Assembly: GCA_003415625.1 (NCBI GenBank)
Contig: PYIU01000008.1
Location: 868,001 to 932,000, forward strand
From: Aquanectria penicillioides
Lineage: Eukaryota > Ascomycota > Sordariomycetes > Hypocreales > Nectriaceae
DNA length: 64,000 nt
Direction: 5' to 3'
The notes beneath the pieces were generated by a model. The model was not told the DNA's origin. It ran no database searches and was given only the letters and a program-made list of their open reading frames with translations. The translations under genes were made by a program, and so were the position numbers. The number at the start of each line of letters is the position of its first letter. Position 1 is the stretch's first letter. This document shows positions 46,411 through 59,065 of this stretch, piece by piece.

Positions 46411-49400
46411 TCAACCAATATCCCGATCAACGCCATATCTTTGCTTCGCCGCATTATCACCACCATATTCTGCCCACCATGTCAATGTGTATCCGTAGCT
46501 TTCAAACATGCCCATCTGCTTCACGCCTTTGTCATCTTGCCATTCTGAGCCCGGGGGGATGAACTGCGAGGTGGCCATTTCTGCACCCGCTAGCATGGTC
46601 GCTGTCCCAGCAATTGAGCAAGGGTTGTGCGGCAGGACTTCTCGAATTCGAAGTAAAATGGTCATACCAATTGCACACGCAACCATCAACGCTAACATGG
46701 CCTGAAGCGCTATCTTGGGGCCGCGATTCTGCTGCAAGCGCTGGTAGCCGGGTTTCGAAAGGATTCCGGTAAACGAAGGAAGACTAGTATCATCCTTGGT
46801 AGTATTTTGTCGCATGTTGAGAGATATCGCCTGAGCCATGTAACCCTGGTACAGCCGATTAGACATGGCTGTAAGATTGGCGACATTCTTAGAGCCAACA
46901 AGGTCTTCGAGCCGCTCTCCGTGTTTGCTGAACACCAGTCCGTCAATGAACTCGTCCACATCATTGAGAAGATATGAGGAGTTGTCTGGGCCAGGAAGCG
47001 ACCGGTTATAAACTGAATCGCTGAAGCCCAACAACCATGCGTTCACCGCAAACTCAAACTTCTCGCTTCCATTTGTGGTCTTTAGCTTCGAGACAGTGGA
47101 CTCGTCGGTCTTGGGCAGAGACGACTCATCTAATTCGAAACCTGGAAGGCTCCAGGTAACATTCGTGTCGAGCTCTTCCATATTCTGATAGCACAAGGTC
47201 GTTGCGAAATCGTGTTCAAATGACCAAGTCGTCTTATTTCCGACCTTCTTATAGTCCGTTGCCCTTGCCGTTCCGAAGGTAACAGAAAATGTTGGACAAC
47301 CAAATCCACCAGTGCTCAAACCATTGACACCTATTCCGGTACCACCCGTTGGGTTTGTGTTGATTGCTCCATCACCCATAACGCCTGAACTGCCCCACTG
47401 CATTATGGAAGCCTTGCCAACGTATGCTGGGGAGGTGTCATTCGGAAGAAAGAAATACTGCATCCAATATGCTTCCGTGGCATTCTTGTTCGGGTTCTCT
47501 CGCACCAATCAGAAAATTGGAGGGTCGTGTTAAACCCAACATAAACTCTGCCTCGTGTTGGAGAGTAGAAAATGCTTGATCCGGGCAGGCTGGAGATGGA
47601 ACTACCTGATTGAGCGTCCTGGACAATTGTGACTTTCCGCGATTCACTGGGGATTGATGTACAATTTAGCTTTGCCCTTGTTGAAGGAACGGTAATGGCA
47701 AGAGGAGCCTGGGCACTGCTGTTTCTTGAGGAGATCGGTGGGGCTGTGAACTTGTTGAAGGCAAGCCCATCATATGTCCACTTCGGATAGTCCAGGTCCA
47801 AGTATTCGATCAAACTATCAACAGCAGCAGCCTGCTTGTCATCGAGTGATAGGTTCACGTTATCGACGCTAAAAGCGTCAGCCTGTTGGATGCTAAATTG
47901 ATCGACCTGAGGAACATCGGCAGCGCTGTAGAGACCGGAAACGACAATGGTGAGGAAACCGCCGATAAAATTTCCAATCAAGGCAATAAATACTGCAAAG
48001 TGGCGAGTCTTGAGTGATATAAATGCTGCATGAGGTAGGAGCTTGCCCACAAGGTTCATATGAATGGACCTCGCAGCGGTCGCCTTGCCACGCCTGAGGG
48101 CATCAAAGGGTGTAAAGACGGCTGCAGTCAACTCGAGTGCAGAGTACATACTAGCAACGCCGAGGAATATAGCAGCCGGGATATAGGTAGCAAGCACAAT
48201 CGAATCTCCTGGCCCGACCTCGACGAACCCAGAATTCTTATCAGAGAAGTGCTGCACGATTTCCAGTGCAGCAATCAGGAGCAAAGGCAAACCCATAGCT
48301 AAGGCCAAGAACCAACTTTTCCCGGAGAGAGGGCGCCACCATGAAATGGCTTGTTCCCCTTGTCCTGGCTGTCCGGAGGAGGCATCTTTACTTTGGGGGA
48401 TTGGCTCCACCACGAAAGCCGGTTGCTGGCTAGGGACGATGACACTACGGAAACTAAACGTCTCCAACCTCTTGCGGATTTGGCTGAGGCGTGCGGATCC
48501 CATATGAGCAAGGGTGCGCTGTAGCGAGGGACTGGCAGCAAGTATGGTTGCAGTTGCGGTAATCGACCCAGGCTGTCGGGGAACGACAGAATGAGGGCGG
48601 GTGAAAATCATACCCACTGACAAGAGGGTTAGGATTGCGAGAAAGGTGCACATGAAACCCGTCGAAAGCGCCTTCACATGCAGTCTGTTTTCCGTGTACG
48701 TGACACGTCCGGTTACCTGGCGGTCTGCGGGCTGAAGTACGAGCTGGCGGAGTGCCTGGGTAGCAATACCCTTGAAAACATCTTTGCCAGTACTGATAAG
48801 CAAGTCAGGGTCAAGGAAAGCGCCGATCGATGAATTGCCATTTTTCATGCTCATGAGCTGGAAGAAAGTCGGCACTTGTTGCGAAAGAACGTAATCCTGC
48901 CCTCCGGTTCCGAGGTAGAACAGGTACGTGGACCTGTATACACCCAACGTCATCGACCCCACTGGTAGTCCATTGATGAGCTTCTCAGATGGAGCAGTTG
49001 CAGCCGCAGTCGACAGAACAGCCTGAGCGGACCCATTGAAAACTTTTGCGCTTTGAACTTGAAAGTTTTGCAGATTGTACGAAGGTTTGCAGAGAGCAGC
49101 CTTGACCTCACGAACATACATGAAGTTTGGCTGATTTCTAGAGGCATTGTACGGAGAAAATCGCAGGTCAGCCACAGAGATCAGTATGCGCTGATCAGCG
49201 GTAGCATTGTACACTGTCTGGTACTCTTTGCTGCTAGTATTCCTGATATACTGCGTGGCAAAGTTATAGTTGACATTGCAAGGATACGCTTGGAAAAAGC
49301 CTTGATAATTTTGGGTAGCGTTCTTCTGGTGGTAATATCCGTGATCAGGGCCTGCGCCGATTGTGACGCCAGTGATGTTGCATTCGGGGGTCGAGACGTT

Positions 49401-50715
49401 GGCGACGAAGAATGAGCCGAGGACGCTACGCCATGGCATGCTCACTTGAGTTCCGTTGGTAATGGACAGTATTTCGCAATCGAGGTCCACCTTGACGCCC
49501 TCCGTCGTAAGGGTGTAGTTGAGATTGTTAGAGGTACCCTCAGGGGCTTGAAACACAGGAAGCACAGTATCTTGAGAGGTTCCATCGGGGTATTGGAGTC
49601 CTTGGAAGTTAATTCCGTAGTAGAGCTGGGTGGGTGCAGGGCCGAGTTTGAGGCCTTGGTCGTTTTGTGGATCGGTGATTTGAAACATGCCCTTGACACT
49701 AAATTCGGTGCTGTTCTTGGTAATTTCGGTTGGCTCTAGGATCAGTAAACCTGTGGAAAAGATGGTCTGGGGCTATTAGCAAAGACCGCCGTAGACAAAG
49801 ACTACCGTAACATACTGTACCGAGGATCAGCAAGTGGCCGACAATTGACATTACAACAGCCCAGTGACGGTTCCTGATGGCAGCCCAGAGGCCGGTTGGA
49901 AGTATGGGAGAAATGTAGTCCAGGAGCAGCGTCTTGTGCACAGATCCTGACCCTTTCTGCAACTCTTTCCAGGGCATGAGAATCTTGTTGGAATGGTCAA
50001 CCTGGTTCCACATTGCACCAACAATAACGAGCACTATTGAATTGAAACTTAGTGCCATGCTCAGCCACCTAATTCCTCTAGGAAAATACTCACAGGCTGT
50101 TGGGCCATACTTCCAACCATAATGGTTTGCTTCCTTTTGGACACTAATACCCTTGTTCTCGGCCGAGAAATGATACAGGAGTCCAGTGGCCAACATCATC
50201 ATAGCAAACCCAGCACCGAACACGATGAGCGCCGACTTGGTCAGCCAAATGGGCGTCCACATGTGCCGTTTCGCGTCCTCTGGCCATCCCGAGGGCGGAG
50301 ATTGTTGGGGAGCATGTGAATAATCTCCTTCATAGCTAGTCAAAATGTTGGAGTCCTTCGACTCGTCAACCGTGGACGTGGGGATGAATTCGGAAATAGG
50401 TCGCGTAAATTGGGCGTCCCGGTAATCCTCAGGGCTCAATGGGGAAACAGGGCGGAAGGGTTCAGATCCAGCATCTTGGGTCTCTACAAGGAGATCATAC
50501 CGGTGACTTCCATGTCCTGAAGTTGGACTTTTGATAGTGGGTCCAACACGTCCATGCTCAAACTCATGCTCGTCTTGCGCGGCTGTGGAGTGTTAGTTGG
50601 CTGTTGGTCGGATCCGATACGGCGGTGGGAGGGGCATACCTTGCAGATACTGCCCCGAGGATGAGCCTGGGAGGTGCAGTCCGGTGCTGCCAAACTGATT
50701 CGGCTGTGAAGACAT
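46411..50715 (-). CDS. DUF3433-family multipass membrane protein, about 1390 aa, with apparent frameshift
   Basis: Three exons on the minus strand: 50715-50640, 50582-49821 and 49750-46411. Intron 1 is 57 nt, GTATGC...CTAACACTCCACAG; intron 2 is 70 nt, GTACAG...CCACAG with branch GCTAAT. The start M-S-S-Q-P gives a soluble N-terminus, then about eight hydrophobic segments and large Ser/Thr/Asn-rich loops with N-glycosylation sites. The two halves repeat the same plan: a tryptophan before a membrane pair, and R-Q-P-G-S-I-T-A in the first half versus H-N-P-C-S-I-A-G in the second. These are hallmarks of the fungal DUF3433 family, whose function is unknown. At about 47490-47510 the frame of the first 2.2 kb of exon 3 must shift by one base to enter the open frame to 46411. 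An odd 50-nt intron could explain it, but its splice sites are poor. Confidence 0.8.
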
Positions 50716-53409
50716 CAAGTCGATCTCTTCCCTGAACGGCGGTTGCTCGACGACTCGAGCTGCCCTCGCAATCACAGTCGAATTAATTTTCGCATGTCAG
50801 CAAGACTGCAGGTGGCTGGCGGGGAGCAATACTATAAAGCAGCACAGGCGACCATAGGCGCGATCTGGGCTTAGCTCAAGTCCTGGACTAGCGTGCAATC
50901 TGGATGCCCAGTTTGGGGCGATGAACGGAAGAGCTGTAAATCCGAAGGCATAGGGCAGATGAGCAGCACAGCCCGCCAATCAGGTCAAGCCGCTTTGCCG
51001 GAAGGAGCCTGATGCTAGTGTTTTAAGTGTGCTAGGCACTGGCTCTCATTGGTGCGTATTCATAGCTGAGGCAGGCGGTGCTCAGGCGAGGCGACTTTGT
51101 GGCCTAAATGGTCTCACCACGACCAAGAGCAGCTTGGCACCGTCCAGGACTCTAATGCCTTCGCTCCAATCTAGACTGCGCCCGTTGGAAACGCCAGTTC
51201 ACGCTCTGCACAACACAAGACAGCGTGTTATGTACCAGCAGCAAATCCCGGCTGGTGTGCGGCATTGTTATGTTGGTAGGTAGTGCTGTGAACTCTGAAT
51301 CGCGTCATTCATGTTCTTGATGATGGTTATCGTACATTGAAATCGGATTCACGTTGCACGATTCTACGAGGAAAAGGGCAGGCTAATAAGTGCAAATTGA
51401 CCTTTGGGCGTTCATCGTGCCCACCCTAGGTGGGTAGTCTGTGAACTAAGATCTTACGCTCTGGGGCGGCGGAGTCAAAAACTGCCCAGACCTTGACTCT
51501 TGGCACGAAGTCTGGACCAACGATACCGAAATACCCATCACTGCCTCACTCGCTTGAGACCGAAATGGAATCCTCGGGATGGGCAAAAAGGAAGCGCATG
51601 AGAAAGATCATGAGGGAGAGGAGGAGGTGTGTGTGGTGTGCAGGAGGCATCTGAAACGAAAAGAAGAGGGGACATCGGATGAACAATAAAGACGGCACAA
51701 CCGTGTAGATGAAGAGTGGAGGGATGAGATGAAGGATTGCATCATACATGACACAGATTAACGTGTAATTTGACATTGCCGAGTCTTCCAGAGAAACTAG
51801 TGCTGCTCGTTTCCCACGAGGGTACTTCGATTCTGCGAGCACTCTGCTGGTGGCAAGTGATATTTGTCGATCTTGATTCTCGGGTGTGTCAGTGCCATAT
51901 CACGACGGAGCTACGGCGAGGGGAGAAGGTTGATCAACACAGACGGATCGTCAGGAGCACGGCGGGATCCCGGACATTTGACTGAAATTGTTATGCAGGC
52001 CGGATAGTCGGTGAGGCACAAATTTTACGAGGAAGATCGATGCAAGAATTCGACAACGCGCATGGATGGGCAGCAGTTGTCGATTTTGTGCGTTGTTGAA
52101 AGCCAGCTGCAGCTGTTCGTATTTGCGATGCTGTCCTGATGCGTTGGTCTCGTATCGGCCCTGAGGCTTGGTCAGCCTCAATGCATGTGCAGCGCCCAGT
52201 GGTGCAAAGTGAACAGATGCAGGCAATTTACAACAGTGGGATGCACCGTTTTTCTTTCCTTTTTTTTTCTTTTCTTTTTTTTTTCTTGCTCTTTTTTTTC
52301 GTCCACTCATGACGTCCCGCCCTTAGGATTGCATCTAGCATGCCTGGGATGGCGCACCTGGAGCACCTGGAGCTAGAGCACATGGAGCACTTGCGGCTGG
52401 AGCTGTGCCCAGACAGACGCGCCTTCCCTGCCCCAGCGGCCCCCAGCCCACAGCTGGACACTGGAACACCAGCCCCAAGGGGGGAAGGTGCAACTCAGGC
52501 GCGACGCAAGACCCAATCAGGCTGCTAGAGGTGAGGCTCAGGCAGCCCCATCACGGGCCCCAGCCAGTCCCCGGCCTGGGCTGTCAGGTACCTCTGGTGA
52601 TTGTGGTGCGCCCCTCTCAGACGTCAAACAATGGTCCGTGTTTCGTTTCCCCGTAGCATCCGCCATCACGATTGGACCTCAGGCTGGCAGCCGTTTGAGC
52701 TCTGACGTTCGTGGGCTCCAGGCCTCAAGCCCCCGAAACCGAAACGACCCTACGAAACGGCGATCCAAACAGCGTTTTCAGGCCATGAGCTCAGAGCATC
52801 AGAGCGCAAACACCCAGAAGGGAAAGGACGGACCCCTTGATCCCCTCAACGCGCTCCAACCGTGGTCCCTGGCCGGTCCATCCAGGGTCCCCGTTCGTCT
52901 CCCTTCGTCTCCCTCTTCGGCTCTCATCATCTCCCCTTGGCTCCGAGTTGGTGTGCATCGCCGAGGCAATTGACCGGCCGAGTGAAAATCGCTGACTGGG
53001 GGGGGGGCGCCGAGAGGGGGCGGCAGGGGCACGAGGGGTAGGACTGGAGATTGGGATCGCACATCTCGCTGATCAAGAGCAAATGCTGTGGAGGAACTTC
53101 GAACTCAGAGCTGAGATCAGCTTTGCTAGCCCCGTCGAGGACCCGCGTTTCGTACCAACACGAAGTCCCGTTGGGCAACACGCGATGGAGGACGCTTGGT
53201 GTGACGTCAAACGGATCCAATGCCCTGGCTGATCCGACGGACCACGGAGGCTTTGCGACGTAGCCTGCGACTACCAGGTGGCCACGACTCGATGCCATGA
53301 CCTGCACCGTAAGCGGACGAGTTTCAGGAAGTGCTTGTTCCCCGGCTGTGGATTTTGGGTATATCTGTAGGCCCAGCCCAGGATGCAGCCCTGACACTCG
53401 ACATGACAC
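50716..53409. other. Intergenic region upstream of the DUF3433 gene
   Basis: About 2.7 kb without a convincing gene. It should carry the DUF3433 promoter at its left side. It contains a long T-rich stretch at about 52255-52300 and a 9-base-unit imperfect repeat at 52352-52404 built around GAGCACCTG. Several ORFs on both strands (for example 52488-52973) overlap each other, have no domain, and are best read as chance. Confidence 0.5.
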
Positions 53410-54438
53410 AGTCTAATCCCTCTTTTTGAGTCTGTTCTCCCTATTTTTGCTCTTCGGCCTTGTGTCGTTTTTGCACCCCCGGAAACTCATCCTGTCTCGG
53501 CGGGTATCCTTTCGTTCCCTTTCGGATCCATCTTGTTGGTGTTGGGCCTGCATAACCCATCCTTCCCCCGACTCCTACTTCTTGTCGGCGTCCCCTTCAT
53601 CCCTCCATCCTTCGCTTCTCCGCCTCTTCCGTCCGGCGGTCCCCTGCCCAACAAACAAACAAACAAAACACATCGTTCGCTTCATCTTCTTCTTGTGGAA
53701 CATTCTTGGCGAGGACAGCTGTGCTTCCCGCTACATTACCTCCATCAAGTCTGCTCGATCGTCTTTTCCTGTTCAAACTTTTTTTTCACTCTCTGTTCGG
53801 TTCTCTCGCACCATTTTTGATACCCACCATCGTTGGCTTGTGCAGACCACAATTCCAACCTCTGATCACTTCTCTCGACCTACCACGACACAGTCGATCT
53901 CTCCCGACTCCGGTTTAGTCTTTTCAGCGTCGAATCCTTCATCCCGATATCCGAGTATATTGTTCAATTCGGCTCTCGGCTTCCCTGTAGCAAGAATATC
54001 AATACCCTCCTATTTTAGGGTCCAGACGCGCCTCATCGACATTGACCCAGGCCAAGTAAAGATCGACTCCAAGAAATTGCCCGAGTCCTTTAATTCTTGA
54101 CCAACACGACCTTGCAGCCAGTTACGTTCCTGGCCTCGGGATTTGCATTGACCCTCGGCCCCAAAATTTGTGTTGCGGCGCCGTAGCTGTTTGCGACAAA
54201 TTGCGTTTCGACTTTGGCTGTCACCAGTTAATAGATCAGAAGACATCCCACATAAGCAGGCCATTCATTGCATGCCAGTGGATTGATTGCCTTAGATTGC
54301 TCTTCTTAGTTTAGCTGCGCTTGACCAACCGGCAACCTCGGACATTCTCTATAACGAGTGACGGTTTCCATCATCGACATTGGTACAAGTCGATTATACC
54401 ACCACGGCAGGCTTCATCTCTCCCTCATCACCATCACC
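53410..54438 (+). promoter_or_regulatory. Pyrimidine-rich upstream/leader region of the 54439 gene
   Basis: The plus strand is rich in C and T over about 1 kb, with a CAAA repeat near 53650-53670. Such CT-rich tracts are usual upstream of fungal genes near the transcription start. A long plus-strand ORF inside (53426-54100) has low-complexity Ser/Phe/Leu composition produced by the tract and is not counted as a gene. The exact promoter and any leader intron cannot be fixed by eye. Confidence 0.4.
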
Positions 54439-55128
54439 ATGTCAAAGTCCACAGCACGACGATGGCCTCGGCTGTCCCACCTCATCCTCGCCGCCGGATG
54501 CGCCTCAGCTTCGTTGACCCTGACCAACTTCGAGGACATTTCAGACAAAGTCACACTTGCGAGCTGCCGTACCGCCTACAACACTCCTCTTACCAACTGC
54601 AAGCTAGAAGACTTTAGCGACAACAAAGACTGCTCAACAAAGTGCAGGGCCTCCATCTCGGACGCCGAAGTAAAGATCCAGAAGCAGTGCTCTGGGGTGT
54701 CGGTGGACTCAAATTCGTTGCTGTATCGCGCGCAGAAGGGCCAGCTCGAGGAAGTGATTTGCTCGGCCAGCTCCAGCTCTGACGAGAGCTCGACCACTAC
54801 GACTCAGACGACGACGACATCCAAAACCAACACCCAGGTGATATCAACATCAATCATCACACGCAAGTCCACCACAGCCGAGACTGCAACTTCAACGACC
54901 ATCACGGCGCAGATGACTTCTCTCGTCCTCGCAGGCAATGATCCTACCGGCATTGCAGAATCAGTGGCAGTAACGTCGTCATCTGCAAAGGCGACTACAA
55001 CAGCGAAATCAGACGGCCGAGGAGGAGACCCATTCGCGTCGCCTCAAAACTCAGGGGGTGCAGCTTTGAAGATGGGATATACAACATTGGTTCTTTCAGC
55101 AGTTGTATGTATGGTGGCGGTAATGTAA
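54439..55128 (+). CDS. Secreted, Ser/Thr-rich, probably GPI-anchored cell-wall protein, 229 aa
   Basis: A single exon. The start M-S-K-S-T-A-R-R-W is chosen because a signal peptide follows (hydrophobic L-I-L-A-A-G to about residue 25); the frame is open further upstream but without ATG. The mature N-terminal part (26-110) has six Cys (43, 54, 65, 69, 84, 108), suggesting three disulfides in a small folded domain. Residues 111-190 are a Ser/Thr-rich stretch likely O-glycosylated. The end has small residues (N-S-G-G near 204-207), then a hydrophobic tail to the stop, the pattern of a GPI-attachment signal. It would sit on the plasma membrane or wall. I do not recognise the Cys domain; no catalytic motif is visible. 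Confidence 0.75.
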   Translation: MSKSTARRWPRLSHLILAAGCASASLTLTNFEDISDKVTLASCRTAYNTPLTNCKLEDFSDNKDCSTKCRASISDAEVKIQKQCSGVSVDSNSLLYRAQKGQLEEVICSASSSSDESSTTTTQTTTTSKTNTQVISTSIITRKSTTAETATSTTITAQMTSLVLAGNDPTGIAESVAVTSSSAKATTTAKSDGRGGDPFASPQNSGGAALKMGYTTLVLSAVVCMVAVM

Positions 55129-58100
55129 AGGGTTCTGGTCGGGCAAAAATAACTAGACATGTCAGATGCAGATTGCACTAATGATGATTGGGGTCTTCCT
55201 CTTTTCTTCTCTTCCATCTTCAGAGGTGTGTTTGCACTCAGTGAATTGTGAAACATGGCTCTTTTGGGTTGCGCTTGCGTATGTCTGTTGGAGTTGTGTG
55301 TATGTAGAATGAATAACAAAGGTGTATTCCAAAGAAAAATTGACTTGAACAAACCTTGTGAGACAAGTCAAAACCATCTCTACTTGGAGGACTTCTCCGC
55401 ACGTCTCACCAAGACAAGTGCAGAAAGCGAACTCGTGGGAGGACAGAGGTGGCGTCGTGATCTGACGGCATCGAGAGTCGCCGACGTGTCTCAGTTTCGA
55501 CGGCATGGACACCGCGTGACAAAGGAGGAATGAATGGTTAGGGGCTTCTTACCGCCTCTTACTTTGGTCGACATGTTACCAATGGGACGCCAAAAATGAC
55601 GATTGAGACAGTCAGAGAACATTTACACCACCCGGTGCAGGTTTTGCTCTTGGCGAGAACGGGACAAGACCTTAGGCCTTGGCAGCCAAGATGTCGACGG
55701 CTGCCAACCCTCGCGGTCGCAGGCTGGGCATCTTGGCCACATAAGCCAAGCAATTATTCAAGAGATCTCCAAGAGATCTCCAAGCCTTTTTTTTTTTAAT
55801 AAAGGCAAAAAAAAAAAAGCGGTTACATAATCGGCTTGGTTCATCAAACAACGACATCTGAGGGAATGTCAAACTCGCGATGGAGGAATTGCGGCACAGT
55901 TGGTGGTTTTTTCTTTTTAGGCTTGGGGCAATGTGTGCAGGACGCACATGACTGGTGGCAGTTAAATGATAAGTACAGGGTCTAGACCTTCAGACCTCTC
56001 TACTCATCCCAGGGGTATAGCGTAACTGAGGCCCGGCATCGGGTGCTCGGGCCATGTAGATGAGTCTACCAGTGCTCTTACTCTTTTCCAATCCCAACAT
56101 ACGGAGCATGTGTTGTTATTATCTTCATCTCATTCGTGCCCAATGACTTGGCTCAAGCCATGTGGCGGCGGCGGGAGACCAGGGCGGAAGCCAACGGGGA
56201 AGCGATCCGTCAACTTTCCGAGGTGTCGTTGGGCTCTTCGGCAGGGGGCGATAAATGGGAACGCAAGGAAAGGCTAATGTAACTTGCTAGGGCGTTGGGG
56301 GGTTGCATGGGGTTGGTTTTCTGTAAGTCAACATTCATGGGGTCTAAGCAGCGAGCAGCCGCGAAGCGGGAAGGGGCCGTTGAGTCTTCCAAGGTTGAGC
56401 GGTGACTGACCGAACTTCAATTGACCTCGTATATGGGGCGCCATGGGCATGCAGGGAAACTGCATGTCCATGAGCCGATCATCTACGTGGGATTGGCAAC
56501 TGGAGGTCAGATGGGGGGTTTTGGTGGAGGCGAGAAGCCATGACTACACGTAACGACGCCTTGGCCAATTGACCCCCGGGGGAATATACCGAGAAGACAT
56601 AATAGGCATCGGGGTGGCCGCCGGTGCCGAACCCGACAACGCACATGGGAAACGGAGGGACGCAGAAGCGAAATCCGTGACCGGGGCGTGGGGGGCACGA
56701 TGTCGGCGAGAAGGAGGGGAGAGGAGGGGAGTTGCAGAGAGTGGCGTGGCTGGGTATTGACGTCGCCGTGCATCGTATCGAGAGCCGTATTGGGATGTCG
56801 ATGAATGGGCGGGATGGGATGAATGGCTGGCGGAGGGGAGAGGAGCGGAGAGGAGAGGAGAGGAGAGGAGCGGAGCGGAAAGACAGGCTGTCGATGATTC
56901 GACTGTGACAGGGTGTGTTTCTTTCTGACCGAGTGTGATGTGACGGCATATGTAAGATGGCACTAGCAAACGAAGAGAAAACAGCCCCCGTCGTCGTCGA
57001 CATGCTGGGGGAGCAAACTACGGAATACAAGCAAAGGGGAAGCAACAGGGATGGGAGGTTGAAGCACGAGAACGGGAAATGGGGGGAAACAGGACCAACA
57101 AGAGACGATAAAATCCCAAAGAGAGCGGAAAACACAGCAAGAGAGAGAGAGAGAGAGAAACGAAAGGAAAAACAAAAAAAAAATCCTGTCATTCTCGTCC
57201 ACAACCTCGGGAAACCGGTCTTGGAATGAGTGCCAAGCGGCCAAGCATCGAAGAGATTGGTTGAAGGGCAATCACAGTATGGTAGTATCGCTCCTCCTCA
57301 ACCATCGGCACGGAGGGGGGGATCGATCCCTATCGTGCCAGGGTTTGGGGGGTGATGCACTACGAAGCTACAAAGTTGTTGCTTACAGCGAGCCATGCGT
57401 TGCCTTTGCGCGTATGAGGGCCGGCGCCGAGCTGTTGGAGCGGGACCCGGGGGGCGCTGCGTGCGCACCGTGTGCCGGGATGGCGGTGCTGCTTTAACCT
57501 GCACGGGTCATGGGCCATGGGTGTGTGTATCTCGTCTGTCTGTGCGTGCCGGATCCCTGGGACTCACTGGCTGGCCGGTTGAGTTCATTCAAGTCATTTC
57601 GTTTTTTTTTGTTTTTCTTTTGTTTCCTTTCTTTTTGTTGGCATTGATGCTTTGAGATTGGGGGGATGCGGGCGGCGAGCGGACGTGCGGGCGGTTGATG
57701 TTCGAGAATTGCACAAGTTTTCTCGTCTCTTTCCGTTGAGATGGCCGCACTAGCACACACACCTCCGGCGTTGGTGACGAGGAATAAAAAAAAAAGTGGT
57801 TTCTGTCTGGTTTTGCTCGGTGGTGCCACGGGCATGTGCTAATGGGGCCTTTTTTTCAGCTACAAACTACGCCTGGAGGGGACTTGGCAGCTCGTCTAGA
57901 CCCATATCAAGACCTCTAATCAAGAGGGAGACCAAGCGAGAGAGATGGACCAGAGGACGGGGGAAACGAAGAACGTGCTTCTGGACCATTGGTGTACGTA
58001 GTGCGAGAGCTAGGGGAGCTCGGCTGAGACTTTTGGACCCTCAATTGGGCGAAAACGAGAAATGCGCGGAAGGATCTGAGATTTCGTCGAGTGGTCTAGT

Positions 58101-59065
58101 GAGAAAGAGAGAGGAACGGACTAGCCCGCGACTCGAGCGAGGTGATGTGAGGGAGTGTGTGTACTCAGTTGGTCAGTCACAAGTCGTCGTCTTGGTCATT
58201 TCTTGTTGTCTCTGACGGTGTCTGACTGTGTTCAACTCACTGAGGCCGTCAGGTTGCAATGCAAATGAAGCTTCTTCGTTCGGTCTTGGCTCACCTTGGC
58301 ATTATTAAAAATCCATCAACTACGGGACTATGCGTAAGAAGGATCCCGAGCCGCCAGCGCCCATCTGGGGGGACGCAACACGTACACGCAAGGTTGTGCT
58401 GGGCGGTGCTGTGGTGTGGCGTCGCAAGGGAACGCCTTCACTATCTTCCCACTTCCTCCAAGAGCCACTGAAGCGACCCCCCCAAGAACCCCAGGAAGCC
58501 ACTGAGAGCCCCGAGCCAAGCCCCTAAAAGCAGCGCTGCAACCATGGCCCCGCGACCGCCCCACTTGGTCTGCTTGGCAGCATCCGCACCCACCGGGGTC
58601 CTTGTTCCCCTGGTGCAAAAGGCATGCGTGGGCGGCGATAGCGAAAAGCCCGCCCAAGCTCCAGACGGGACGCCCAGGCTTAAAAAGTCATTGGTAGTCA
58701 TGGTCATAGTCATAAATCAACCCGGGGGCACCGCATCGTCTAAATCTTTCGCCTCCCCCGTTGGCCGATCCCGGGTTTCTTCTTCTCTATTTATCTTTCC
58801 CTGGCCCCTCGCCTTCGCAGCCTTTCCCCAAACAAGAATTCCGACCCGGCGGGCACTTGTTAAACTTTGTTGTCCCTCCTTGTCTCTTGTCTCTTATCGG
58901 CCAAGAACGTTGTGGCGCGTGCGTGGCGTCTCCTTCCGGCTCTGCGGCCACTGTGCATCCTACCTATCCAAACCGGTTCCCGTGCCCTGTGACGACATTG
59001 TCCACGGCCGGTGCAATTTTCCCACCTGGGCCGTTTCAATCTTTTTTTCCCTTCCCCCTTCAACC
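55129..59065. other. Long intergenic region before the Nha1 gene
   Basis: Nearly 4 kb without a convincing gene. It holds a T11/A12 inverted pair (55784-55820), an 11-base tandem duplication (55760-55781), a purine-rich GGAGA-type repeat (56831-56880) and a (GA)9 run (57141-57158). The minus-strand ORF 56479-57204 is Ser/Pro/Phe-rich only because the tract is pyrimidine-rich on that strand. It probably carries regulatory DNA for both flanking plus-strand genes or an unrecognised non-coding RNA. Confidence 0.5.

Noticed and set aside
52488..52973. 161-codon plus-strand ORF
   Set aside because: Pro/Ser/Arg-rich, overlaps other frames, no family resemblance.
53426..54100. 224-codon plus-strand ORF
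   Set aside because: Low-complexity Ser/Phe/Leu/Pro composition created by a C/T-rich tract; overlaps another chance frame and lies in the upstream region of the 54439 gene.
56479..57204. 241-codon minus-strand ORF
   Set aside because: Pyrimidine-rich on that strand, no domain, and composition explained by GGAGA and GA repeats on the other strand.
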